This document shows positions 25,038 through 37,900 of a stretch of 64,000 nucleotides of DNA, in pieces. The notes under the pieces were generated by a model, which saw nothing but the letters and a program-made list of their open reading frames with translations, was not told the DNA's origin and ran no database searches. How positions within the stretch are numbered: position 1 is the stretch's first letter; every line of letters begins with the position of its first letter. The position numbers and the translations under genes were made by a program. Source of the DNA: Phallusia mammillata (Eukaryota; Chordata; Ascidiacea; Phlebobranchia; Ascidiidae); NCBI GenBank assembly GCA_003260075.1, contig QLIY01000062.1, positions 144,626 to 208,625 of the forward strand. Reading direction: 5' to 3'.

Positions 25038-25439
25038 GACTTAAAACAATGCATTCTGTGTCGGGCGTCGCTGGTGATCCGGATTAGAGGATAGCGACTC
25101 ATTTCTGAAACTCCGATTAACACTTTTTTCCCGGGAATTTTGACACTTCTACAGATTTCGGTGAATTTACACCAAAAGTACAATAGCGCCGCGACTTCGG
25201 CAGGAAATGTAGAATTTTTGACAATTTAAAATACATAAAGATTACACGACAGAACGAAAAAAATGCAATCTATTTGCATCTCTAGAATGCAATCTTTTAT
25301 CATTTCTCTTTAGGTGCAACTTCTATTTTTAATGGCTCATTAGATACCGCTTTAGATATTTACCGGCTAAACAAAAATATCCTATTTGCAACAAACGTGA
25401 TTTGTTTACCGGAGAAACATTACTCGGGAAAATATTTTT

Positions 25440-26614
25440 ATGGATAATTTGAACTTTTCTTCAACAAGCGGGAACGAGTTGAGAGGCGCGTTTTATGGAG
25501 ATAAACCGCCAACCGATCGCGAAGAAATACGTTTGTTGTCTAAACTTGTTTTTCACATTCTTAGTAATCGTCTAATTGTGAGGCAAATCCCTTGACGCAA
25601 ATTATATCGTCATGCCTCACTAAGCAAAATAATTTGTTTTTTGGGCCATTTTTGTTTTTTGTTAAAAAATACGATATTTTTGGTCTAGAATTTTTTTGTA
25701 TTTTGGGAATTTTCGACTTTCTCTATAAAGTTATAGATGACTGAGATAAAACGCCGCAATTTGTTTTTAAAATTAACGAAACGGTTTTAAAGAAAGACCA
25801 AGATAATACAATTTACGAGTTTAAAAAAATTATAATTGTATATTATTGTGCGTTCATTTAAATGAAATGCTGTTGATCTTTTTGAACTCACGTTGTGTTC
25901 GTTACACCCAATAACGAACGGACCTGGTGTTTCACGCGAAAGTATTGTCAAAGGTGGTTTGCGCTGTAAACCAGAGAGCTAACACGTGTACGAATGAGAT
26001 CATCGTGTTTTGGGCCTCACTGTATCCGTTTCAACCCGCGAGATAAGTTCTTGTTTGTCCTACACAGAAAAAGCGACTATTAAACCTTTCTTTTGTCCTC
26101 GACTTGTTTATGTAATTATCCACAAAGCTTTAAGCTGGTGTGTTCCTATACGAAAGCTTTTTAAATTGTTCAAGTTGGTTTTCTCCCAGATTTTTAGCTT
26201 AAAACTTTGCGCTGTCAGATCTTGATATTCGAAACATCGTTTTTAACTCTAATTTTTTTTACTTTTTTTGATTTGCGTTCTAATGGTTTTGTGTCAGATT
26301 TACGAATTCATCTATGTCACAAAACAACCGTTTTTAATGGTTTTTGCCCTCCCGGCCGCCCGAAAAAAAATTGAATCTTACTTAAATTGGCTTTAATCTG
26401 GTTTAACTATGAATTGTAATACTTCAATAAAAACACTGCAAAAACTAAAACAACAATATTTAAAAAAATCTACATTAATAAATCATATTAATTTTTTATA
26501 CTTTCTGCCAAGTGGCAACTAAACCAAGAAAAGACATCAGTTCTTCGGATGCAAGAGTTCAAGGCACAGCCAAAATACCGACAACGTACCCATTACAAGT
26601 CGCGCATTTCTTAA
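25440..26614 (+). CDS. Weak candidate two-exon small protein
   Basis: An ATG at 25440 opens 46 codons (MDNLNFSSTSGNELRG...) up to a possible donor att|gtgagg at 25578. If unspliced, a stop follows after 51 residues. A possible acceptor (gccaag|tgg) at 26512 in the same phase continues for 33 codons (WQLNQEKTSVLRMQEF...) to a stop at 26614. A different frame over the second part is also open from 26512 to 26871, so the assignment is ambiguous. No family is recognised. It is included because start, phase and composition are coherent. Confidence 0.25.
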
Positions 26615-29600
26615 CTGAACTCTTACCGTTCGGAAAAATGCCGTTGCTGACAGCGGCTGACCTCTCCACTCACTTTCTCACATATTTTATGAGTTTACCA
26701 AATCCAAGTCGCACGTCCCCCGAACGCAGACGTCGCCACGAAACGTCGGAAAGTGACCCAAAATATAACAAACTACCTTTCAGCGCTCACTCCAACCTTA
26801 CACGATTGCCCAATGACCGGATTACCACTGAAAACAACGACTTGGAAGGCCTTAAAAAGCGGGCTCATTGACAAGTGGCTTTCCATCAGTAAAGAGTCAA
26901 ATTTCCCCACTGTCTCCAACCTTGTGGCGTCAAAAAATTTGGCGACTGTTGGCGGCCAAACATATTTGCGGCGCGAAATGCCATTGCGCGAAGTCCGAGA
27001 ATACTTCCCGAAAAAATATTTTGCCCAAAAATAGCCGCGCCAACTGGAGCGGGACCGTGCGAACCGCTGGGTGAACTCACCCCTCAAGTGACAACGGATA
27101 GGTGTCATCGAGTTGCTGGGTGAGGGACATGGGCGTTACCCCCGGGGTTCACGACCCATGACCCTTCTTCCGACCCACGCCCCTTGTTGCTCTCTGAGAA
27201 TTGTGAAGTTATTTTTGTCTTGCATGCCATTTCTCTTTTACGCGATACTAGGGGCTTGATTTATGGGATTACACTTAGTGGGTGTGTATAAGTCGTTTGG
27301 CACTTGATTCTTAAGAACAAGTTTTTCGATTTTCTTAGGCATTGGTTTCATATAACATGGAAAACAAAATAGTTCATCACACATAAATTCTTGTGTTGAA
27401 ATGACAATAGTCAGTTATTGGTATATTAGTCCATTACATGCGTAAATAACAACAAAATAAAATATCAAATTTGCAGTCACATATAATTAAACCCATGCAA
27501 ACTTTGTTAAATTTTCAACATTTGTCTGTAAAATAACGTGAAAATAATTCTATTTACTATATTACCGCTTAATTGACGCCATAACATCACTTTTTACGTC
27601 TTGACGCACTTCTTGACTGCATGAAGCCTAAGAACCAAAAGCGTATTCACTTCCATCCAAAGTTCCGAGTTCTACAAAAATTGGATTTGTCTTTTTGGAA
27701 GTTTCTCTAAATACCGCTCAAGTTTTTTCTCCGGGTTGATCGGTTGTACTCAAAACTGGTTCCAGCCACCGTAAAATTGGTCTTTCACTAATCTGACTTT
27801 ACAAACGACAGTTGAACAGCGTTTCTGGTTTACCAAACTGCCAATTTGGGGGATGCTCGTCAAATTTGCTTCCAAAGTTCACTTGCGTGAAATCAACCAG
27901 ATAATTGCAAAACCCAAAAGCTGAACAAAGCGCCATTAAGCAACCCTTTAACCTCTCACCAATGTATGTGTATGTGTGGCTTCGGTCTCAATATTCGCGG
28001 TTCATATCGTAATTAGCGCGACGCTGCCATTAGAGGCCTGGCAAAATTTGTTATGCAACCTGTGACAAAGATAATTTATCTTTCGACAAAGCGCCCTCTT
28101 AGAACGCCGCTTCCGTCTCCAATATTTCCTGCCTCGCGATCTTTCTTCCGCGAAGAGGACCTTTGCAGAATTCATTAAGCGACAACTGATGGCGCACTGC
28201 GTCCGGCGCCGATATCATGTGGCGCATCGTCGAGGCGCCGCGCGTACAATGACCCGGTTTGTCGCTTTGCGTCGTTGATCAATGGACCTCATCAGATTTA
28301 GATCTCATCCCCGGAGCAGAATAAAGATGCTTGTATATCCGGTCTGCACGCGCGCGCCTGTTTGGAGGCTAAACATCGCGCGTCTTATCGCATTCGGACG
28401 CGGTATGATCATCCGTAAACAGATTTACGCCGCTCAGGCTCGAGCCGGTGTCGTATTACGTCAGCGCCTGCATATGTCACGTCACAAAGGATCTTCATTG
28501 TTGGCAGGAACCGTCAAAATCTTTACAGCAGAACCCGTAAATCGACGGTGACATTTCAGCATGCACATGACGACATTTCAATGAACTTCCCACGCGGATG
28601 TGTGGCGAAGAGGGAATGGCATAGGGATGTTGTGGAAAGGCTCGTGACCCCTATACATAAACATATAAACAAATGTAATGTTGTAGTACCTGTACTCGGC
28701 TGACCTGAGAGGGCGTATACGAATCCGGCTTGAGCGTGTCCACAAATTACAAACCAATGGTATGCGGCAAGTTTGGTCTTGCTGTCAGTTCTGTTTGTGT
28801 GTGTTTAATTAACTAAGATCGGGTGTTGTGGCAGTTGGCCTATATGGCCCTTAGACTAGTCAAGTAGGTATTTGGTTTGGTTTTCAATAAATTGGAGGAG
28901 CAACTTGGTTTAATATTTATAAACGCTCAAATTGAGTTGCGTCTTTTTATCTGCATGTACTGTGCTCTTGTGCTGCTTTCTGGGAAACTGTATATTTCGT
29001 GTTAAGCAATTCTTTGAACAGTGTATGCTTATAGTGGTCGTGTAAGAATGTTTTCGTTTGGTTTATTATTAGTGCTTCAATAATATAGTATTAGTAACAT
29101 AGTATACACCATTACTACTATACTATATTCATTTGGACTACACGACTTCGCTCCAGATGCAACAGCAGTGCCTTCGGTTGTGTTATTTAACAAAGGTAGT
29201 CAACATAAAAATCGTAAGTCTCCTAGTTAATAGTGCGAAAGCCATCGTCACAGTATTTCCGAGTATCGTTTTATTCTGTGAGTCAATTATCGAGTCTAAA
29301 GTATTTAACAAAATATTTTAGATATGTCCGTTCACAAATCTTTTGCTGGTTGTTAACTGGAATTTACAGTTTTATTTGCTCATCTGGTAGTTAAATATGT
29401 AATTCGGTAGTGGGCGCTAAAGTTCTGCTGACTGATTGCATGTATTTTTTGCTGAGTAAATCATTGTGTGACTTGTAATACTACAGGCGTAAACGGCAGT
29501 AGTTTTGCTAAAATCCGCGTTCGTTAAAAATAAATTTTAGCTTAAAAACGTGTTAATGGTCTTTACATCGTGCAAAGAGATATATAGCATTGATTAGTTA

Positions 29601-30412
29601 AGGACAACAAATATACCTTTTACAGTTATGTTTTTAAACGTTTAGAACCCGGATTTGAGTTCTTGTCCTCTCTGGTGCTTGAAAAACTTGGCATGTTGTA
29701 TTGTGGTCATAATTTATAAAATGAGACATTAACATAATTCCTCTGATTTTTATTTTTAACGATAATTATCTTCTCCTAAATAAAATTTGTCTAAAGCAAC
29801 TCGAAAGGAGCCAAAGTCATTGTTTTTACAGCAAAAATGCCTGAACAACCCCAAAGTAGGTGGATTTAAGTGGTCTCTATTGGGGCTTTATGGTGCAACT
29901 AACGATGACTGTTTGTTTGGTTTATCACAAAATGTAGATCAAAAGCAGGTTGACGCAAAGCCTGTAGCGTAGTTCTAAGGTATGTTTGGAGTAAATGTAA
30001 GTGTTTTGGTCCTAAAAAGACATCTTTACAAGATTTATATCCCAGGCTAAATAACACACAATTTACAGTAATTGGTGGTAGTATTATGGCAACTTACAAT
30101 TACCATACAGACCTGTAAAGTTGTTTATATTCTTTGCTTTATGTGGGATGTCCCCTACGATGGACTCGGCCAGGCAAACGGGAGAGGATGCAGCCGGTGC
30201 GCCGCACTAGGGCCTATAATAGTCTGAGGGGCCCATAATTATCGTCCGTCTAACCCATTTTTCCAAAGCGATCACCCACGTAAGCGCAAAATATAAAGCG
30301 TGGCGTCATCAACGTTTTTAACTCCTAGTTTAGTGCATTGGTGCTTGAATGAGATCATAGAGTAAACAGTTTTTAACGCAAGTTCCGGACAATTTCAACA
30401 TCTTTTGCGATG
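26615..30412. other. Non-coding region with CpG-rich patch
   Basis: About 26600-27190 and 27960-28560 are clearly richer in G+C and CpG than the surroundings. Short open frames there (for example 28282-28551, Arg-rich) overlap each other on both strands, as expected from GC content alone. No splice-supported coding region. The patch may be a regulatory island of a gene outside the window (inference). Confidence 0.45.
27960..28560. promoter_or_regulatory. CpG-rich patch, possible regulatory island
   Basis: Dense CpG (runs such as gcgcgcgcc and ggcgccgcgcg) contrasts with the AT-rich flanks. Motifs include tgtaaaca-like Fox sites and ttacgtcag (CRE-like). No TATA box or ORF is tied to it. Function is unknown. 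Confidence 0.3.
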
Positions 30413-30420
30413 GACACGAT

Positions 30421-30606
30421 CAGGTTTTTTTTAAGGTTTGGTTTGGGTGACCGCTAAGTAGTTTTAAGAGACCGCAAGTGGTTCATTTAAATACCAAAAA
30501 ACAGCCATATTTGCAAAAAATAGCCATAAGTCCAAATTTTGGGAAACCGCTGGAGAAATTTTGGGGACCGTTTCGGTCCCCCAAAACACCTTAAAAAAAA
30601 ACACTG
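30421..30606. mobile_element. hAT MITE, 186 bp, family shared with 57487-57638
   Basis: Ends CAGGTTTTTTTTAAGG and CCTTAAAAAAAAACACTG form inverted repeats. A perfect 8-bp duplication GACACGAT flanks it (30413-30420 and 30607-30614). The interior matches the reverse complement of the element at 57487-57638. Confidence 0.92.
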
Positions 30607-33600
30607 GACACGATCCCAAAATAAGTTTTTGATCAAGATTTATTTTGCAGATCAGTGCGGTGGCAGAGTAGGCCTACGTTTTAATGGAGGAACGTACCTA
30701 CGTACCTTATTTAATGATGATTTTGGCTGCGTACCGTATTTTTATTTTGTCTCTTATATGACGTGGCCTATCTAGTTCTGACTAATGTTCGAGTAGGGGC
30801 CCAGAAAACGTCTTGCACCACACGATTCTCCTCTCCAGGGCCATGAACTCGACACCTTGTCGCTAGTGTAGAAGCTTAAGAAACATAACTAAGACCGGAT
30901 CCAGCAAACCGGTGCTCGGACGGTGTCAACCCTTTTGAGCACACATTTTAACACACTACCGTATGGGACAAGTACTGACACATTTTAGGAGCTCTGAAAT
31001 CGACACCGTTGTGTTGGCTCCCAACCATTAGCGCAATAGCTAACTCATGTCAGACGCAAACAGGCTTTAACTAGACTAACATACAGCAGTTTTTAGAAGG
31101 CACTTTCCAAAAGCGGATTTTCCACTAGGCACCACATACATTCAGATTGAAATCAGAAAATCCAATCTACAAAACAACAAAAAATACCAATTTCAACTTA
31201 AAAGAGGAGTGAAACAAGTACTGGAAAGAAGACATCTCAAAGGAGAGTGATCAAATTTTTGACCCAACCGCCCCTTTGCCAGGTTTTGAGTCTGCTTCCC
31301 GATATTTGCAGCAAATCGCCTCAGATCGCAACATTGTCGTACAGCCTACAGGCTAGACTACACAAATAGGAAACAGTTTCAAACCCTTACTGTCAGTATT
31401 GTGAGAACAAGATGTAACACCATACGACATATTGTATTGTGTTGTATAAATTTTGTAACCGGACATGAAAATGGTACCTTAGTACAGAAACACTACACTA
31501 GTGCCACAGAATATATATGTGGGATGTTTTTTTTATTGACTGCCAAACGTTAGCGCCGTGTTTGCGTCATTGTCTAAACAGCGGCAGCAAAGGACGCGTG
31601 CACTGTATTTAATTACTTAACAGCCTGTAGATACCAGTATCAAACGACGACTGTGACGTCACATTTCCGCAATTGTTTAATTGCTAAAGGCAGCCATTCT
31701 CGACAGGTCCAGTTACGAACAAGTCGGCTTGTCAGACTATAGTGTTATTTTTGCGTTTGTTTGTCACAGGTGCAATTTGATAGCCTAGCTTTTTGTAGTT
31801 GTGATTGTGTGCTTCGCTTTCGGGTGAACGCTCCGATTTTGAACTGGTTACGTTGCCGAAGGTTGGATTAAGTAAGAGATGTACTGCACTATGAAACATA
31901 ACTGGCAATCTATTTATATTTTGAGGAACTGCGTTGGTTGTGAACAGCTGGATGTTCTCAAAGCAAAGTTACAGTTCTTAAGCCGTGTTGTTTGGATCAT
32001 TTAGTTTGGCACAGTCGTAAAACGCCTAATTAATTGTATCCAACAGTTTTAGCCGTGTTACCATATTGCAATGTTTTGTACCATGTGTGCACCAAGTTCA
32101 ATAAGGATGACACTATATTTTAGAGCAGTTTTGCGCTTTGCACAACTGTTAGAGCTACTGATTTTACGTTTATATATCCCGGAGAAGTCATAGTTTTTTG
32201 TGAATTGCTTCCACGTCAAACGGGGATGCCCTGCTAGGGGCAAAGACGGTCGAATGAATGGATACAGGCTGTCATCAGGGCGGTTGAACGCCTGTTTGGC
32301 TCATGCAACTGGGTAGTCTTGTATCGGTTGTTTAAACGCTGTTTACCAGAGGCCATCAATCTTTTTTATGAACTTCTTCACTATACAGTAAATGTGTGTT
32401 ACAAGCAAGAAACAGGCAGTCAGGTACTAGCAAATGGTTTACACCGGTTTAATTGTGGCATCTCTGTTATACGTAGGCTATAGTGTTCACCCCCGCAATG
32501 TAACAGGTGCGTACGATACCTCAGAATCTCATAACAGTATTTGATGTTATGTGTCCGTGTGTACTATGGTGATAAAAAACGAAAAGAATAAACCGAAACC
32601 CTTGCCACGCAGATAATAATGTGTCTAAATATTACAGCATCTGTAAAGGAGTATTGGAGGGAGTTCTTATATATTGCACATAAGATACTTTTTTATTTTC
32701 GGCTGCAGTCATTATGTTGTTTGCAGTGTCGGGCCCCTGTCAGCAGTACAATATGTCCGGATGCAATTTATCACTTGAAATATTTTAATTTTTACACAAA
32801 TAATTGCATTTGTTGTCCCAATTTGTAGCCAAACAAGCCGCATATTATATCAAATGAAGAATTGTTGCCGTTTTTTGGGGGAGGGGGGGGATTATATAGC
32901 CTTAGACGCACAAGCTTTTGAAAGGGCGGGTTTTATTTAATTATAATTACGTAACGTGGATCGGTGTGAAATGGTATGTTCAATCTGTCCCTGTCTGCAA
33001 ATTAAATTACATGTCGTATTGAAATGCGTTTGATTCGTTTATGTACAGGAAATCTAGTTTCATCCAATAGGAAAATTACACGGTCTTGTTACGTTTATCT
33101 GTTTGGGTAAACTGTTTTAAGTGAATTCATTTTAACAACTAAATCGTTTTGGAACACTATATACGGATTTGTTCATAAATTTAACTCAAGTGTATATGAA
33201 CGGATGTAACTGATGTGGCTTTGTATCACTGATGATGGCGTGAGCATTTGCCGAAACGTTTGAAATATATAGCATGTCGCTTTCTATTTGGGCCGTTATT
33301 TTCACCATTAAAATCGTTTTGATTTTGAAATCCTAGCCATAAAGCATGTCAGGAAGAAACGCTTAAAACGAGTAAAATGTGTCAGTCGTATATAGCAACT
33401 TAACAACTAACAGAAACCAATGCCGCTTTTGTTTCAATTTAGTCACAATGGTCGTTGCGTCATAGATGTTGGTGACCTCACACTGTCAACAACGTGTCAT
33501 TTTATTCCTTATTTTTAACCGTAAACACCGCGTCTGCGTCTATCACTCTATGGGGCAAAATTTCTTCTTTGTCCAACACTGCCAATTACGGAGCTATAGC

Positions 33601-33923
33601 CCCAAGCGGTAAACGTTAACGTTTTTGCAGCGAAATTTGCCAACGCCCAGAGAACCCGACAACGATTGCTACTAGGAAGCTATGAGATTGGCAACCACTA
33701 AACCAGTTTCCGTGCGCGGAAGTTAATTGAAACGCAGTTAGAAACTTATATTATGCTTTGATGAGTTTATTACTGTGTATACAGGAAATTTTGTGTCGCA
33801 GAGTTGAAAAGTGGTCGTTAAAGCATAGTTATTATAAGTGTATACAAGCCAGTTAAGTCATGTTTTTTTGAAACATTGTGGTAATGATTTTGTGTCAGTG
33901 AGTCTTTTTAAGGTAGGTTTTGC

Positions 33924-34188
33924 TATTACTTTATCGGTTGTCCGTTGATTTCGTCCTATATCTTTATGTTTGCGACCCCAGTTTAATATATAATTAAGCT
34001 GTGTTGCCTTCGGAATGGCCTGAGTTATGCAACTATGACAACTGGTCACAGGGGGGGGGGTTATTACTTTATCGGTTGTCCGTTGATTTCGTCCTATATC
34101 TTTATATTTGCGACCCCAGTTTAATATATAATTAAGCTGCGTTGCCTTCGGAATGGCCTGAGTTATGCAACTATGACAACTGGTCACA
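33924..34188. repeat. Direct duplication around G10 run
   Basis: Copies at 33924-34050 and 34062-34188 flank exactly ten G (34051-34060). Only a few substitutions separate them. Confidence 0.92.
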
Positions 34189-34608
34189 AAGCGTGCAGTT
34201 CTTGGGCCTCTCTGTGAACAGTTCATCTTCATTTTCCAAGCAGATATTTTCAACAGTAAGAAGCCGTTTTGTGTACGCCTCCGCGACTATGCTGTTATGT
34301 CATGTTTTGGGTGTTGTGTGCTCAGGCAATTTGAAGAGGCACGGTTGTACGGCAACGTACTTTTCAATGTATTAACAAACCTTTCATTTTGTCCGGTTTT
34401 ATTGCACAAAATTAAAGGTTTAGTTTTTATGCGGGAAATTTAGAAAACAATCTGGTGTTTTTACCATTCCCTACTGTATATTAACATGTTTAGGTAAAAA
34501 CAATATCATATAGTATAACCATAATAAATTCGGGCTAAAACTTTATACCTTAACAAGTACGTGGCCCTGATAACTTTCCTACTCGTACGTTACGGAAATA
34601 AATCGTGT

Positions 34609-34907
34609 GTTTTCGGTCTTGGATTCACGGCATTGCTGGCTCCAGTGTTTGTGACATGCTTGGACGTATTGACGGACGCTGTCCAGAATTTCATTAGGGC
34701 GTTTGAACCGGTATGCCGGTCCGTATGTGTTTTTCTCCAACGAAAATACACCACATGGGGGGGGGGCGTTTTCGGTCTTGGATTCACGGCATTGCTGGCT
34801 CCAGTGTTTGTGACACGTATTGACGGACGCTGTCCAGAATTTCATTAGGGCGTTTGAAACGGTATGCCGGTCCGTATGTGTTTTTCTCCAACGAAAATAC
34901 ACCACAT
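34609..34907. repeat. Direct duplication around G10 run
   Basis: Copies at 34609-34756 and 34768-34907 flank exactly ten G (34757-34766). Copy 2 lacks a few bases near 'gacatgcttgg' and differs at isolated positions. Confidence 0.92.
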
Positions 34908-37900
34908 TTAGCCACAGCACTTGGAGTCTTGGACTGAGGTTTTTGGAAAACTTTGCTTGGGCGTAGTAAAGTGACTCCTAAACCTTTACTCAGTGAACTA
35001 AATTTTGTCAAAATTTGTTTGTGGCCCATCACGTGCTTCCAAATTTTGAAAATATTCACAATTGCCCGGCCAAAAGTGATCATAAAAGCCTATTTTTATC
35101 ACATATATTAAGATTACAAGTTCAAAAAGCTCTTTGGTCCTCTGAAAATGTTTTTCCACAGTTTGGGTACCACTGGTTTAGTATAAATGCACCAGGTCCT
35201 CGAAAATTTCAAACATTTGTGTTTTATTGTTACTATGTAGGATTTTTGCTGGTTGAGGTTTTTCAGTTGTTGTTTTTGTGCGGCAAATGAGCGTTGTGTC
35301 TAAAACGGAAAATATGATGAGCTTCATTTCCCGTTCCGCCTCACACCTCTGACACACTAAAAAACCCAACACCCCTGCTACGTCACTGGTCTGTGTTACG
35401 TCAACAATCGGGTCTAAGTCGGTTAACAGGCCACTCAATTCGACGAAACACTTAAACGTTCTTTTAGGCCATTTAGGGCTAGTGTGTCGAAAAAAAACAT
35501 TGACATTTTCAATGGCGATGTAAAACTACTCGAACAATCTGAAATATAACTGTTACAATTATAACCTGTGCCTCGAAGTAAAGCATAAGCGAAGTAAATA
35601 TATCCGCAAATATACTTGTTAATGAATGTTTCTGCTTAAAAACAATAAAGTACGCCTATTTACTCGAAAATATTGTACATTTACCGTTAATAGTGTTTTG
35701 GTCAGGATCTTTACTTAAAACACGTTTGAAACCAAAATGATCGCATTTGACAGGACCGAATGACTTTTATTAATGCGTAAACAGTTGTACAAGATTGTGT
35801 ACAAATCGCTATAGTCTATTTCTACGCAAGTGTGCCATTTATGTTCAAAATTTAACCTTAAACTGGTCACAAACTTATATACACTGAAACATCACTCAAT
35901 CGCTGTGAACAAATCACAAACTTGTGCTTTTACGCAAGTGCTTTATTTATTTTCAAAAGTAGCCTCAAACAGGTTACGAAAGTCTGTACACTGTGATGTC
36001 ACTTTATCGCGCGTCAATCGTTTGTAAAGTCATGCCGCTCTAAACAGCTGATTAATCACCTCGTAGCCGGTTTTCCGTTATACTTGATAGGGGTTACTCG
36101 ATATAGCGGACAAAAACTGTTTGCGTTAAACAGTGGCGAGTTAACAATCAAATAACAGCAGGTTAGCATGCTATAGTGTTGTTGTGCTTTTGCCGGTCGA
36201 TTTGCATATCACGGTGCACCAAGAACTTTGTAGTGAAAACAGACTAGCAAATAACAGCGGGTTAGCTTACATGGTGTGTTTTGCACTTGAGCTTTTGATC
36301 AGGTATCTATGTTACAAAAAATATAAGCAGTGTAGCATATTTAAACGCTGTGCCCATGATCTGACCCTCTAATAGTAGGCATGTTAATGTCCACGATCAC
36401 TGAGTCAAACTGTTTTAGTAGATGATAATTAAGAAGCAAATGCTACTGACTCAAAATCAGTAGACACGAAGTTCTTAATCGAGATATATATTTCACCTAT
36501 ATGCAGGTATTATCAGAGTAGCATATATGATTTTTTTTACGTTTGAGTGATATGTTGTATCATCATGATGATAAAATCAGCTGTACCGTATGTTTCAAAA
36601 CGATACAAGAAGGATACCTTTTGCCTTTGGATATTTTTATTTGTAGTAGCAATATTAGTCATTTCTGTACCATTCGTTTTATTGCTAACTGCGCTAATTT
36701 GGTCATAGTTATATACCTTGTTTGTGTACCCGTGTATTCTATCACTTATAGCTACCAAATGATTTTAACAACGAACTGCACCAAAAATCTCTGTGACTAC
36801 TGTCCTATCGCATTAGCTGTGGTTGTGCAGATATCGTATGTCACTTTTCCCAGCACCAAATTTTAAGCTAGTACTCCGTTCCAAGCATATTTTTAAAGTC
36901 GTCTTAAGTGCTTCGGCCTAGAATCTAGGCTAGGTAATCTAGGTATCTAGGCCCTAGATACATTCAATATTAAAAACGGTCTTAGAACATCGACTAAAGC
37001 GAAAATGCAAATTGCATAAAGATAAAACAACAAACGACTACGTTAAAAAGCTTAAAATGCTGATACAAAGATGTGTATACATGCTTTTTAAACCGTGGAA
37101 GTGGCGAAACACTCTTGTTCCGTTAAGTAGTCCTGTTTTTGTAGTGTAATAGTGAATGTTTACGATTTTGGTGACTGGTTACTTGAGAGCACTCGACTAT
37201 AGCTCCTTGTCGATTCTCGACCCGATTTCGCCCCAAACCTGCTAACGAGACTCTCTTAACTCGGCGGACGAACTTTTCGCGGTGTTCTAGCTCCGGTTTT
37301 TGTGTTTACGTGCGAAATTCCGTTCTGTGTGAATGTTACATCGTCAGCACCCGACGTCTAGGCAAAGCGTGAAGGATTTCTGTTTGATTGTTAAGTTTGA
37401 AGAACAGTTTCGGTCAACAAGTCATTTGAACTGTAAGTTTTCGAAAGTGAAATTCGGAAAGTATACTGAATAGAGCATAAAAAAGTTGGCCATTGTTAAT
37501 CTATTTCCGCAGTGGTTTATGCTGTGGTATTAAAAAGATTTGGTGTGGCATGGTTTTTTAGCCTGTAACTACTTTTTAGCCTGTAACAAATAGGAGTACC
37601 GCAATGTTGCTACGCTAGTCTTTGCGGTCGATGTCATGTCGTCAGCTACGTTGATAAAAACCTTATAGGTCAAAGCAGTGTGCACTAAAAAGCCAAAAAA
37701 CGTGTTGATAAATGTGACTGGAGCTTTTCTACTTATAGTGCTTCTAAGTTAATTGTTGTCATGCATTAAAAGTCTAACTTCTGCGCTATGCCGTTTTCAC
37801 CGGTTGAAACAATCACTTTACCGCACAAGGAACACATGAGTCATGTTATGGTAAACCTTCCCTTCTGGAAATTTTGCGTCGTCCTTTCATTCACTAGATT

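Noticed and set aside
26773-27108. Overlapping open frames on both strands around 26.5-27.1 kb
   Set aside because: Frames on both strands are open together because the patch is GC-rich; no frame shows domain-like sequence.
32058-32243. GHPRLTWKQF-like frame, possible LINE end
   Set aside because: Only about ten residues look suggestive; no neighbouring reverse-transcriptase sequence on that strand.
32877-32890. G-rich run GGGGGAGGGGGGGG as another junction
   Set aside because: It is interrupted by A and the flanks are not duplicated, so it does not belong to the pattern.
33858-34253. 131-codon minus-strand frame with internal repeat
   Set aside because: The internal repeat is the homopolymer-junction duplication read in frame; the Pro-rich link is the G10 run translated.
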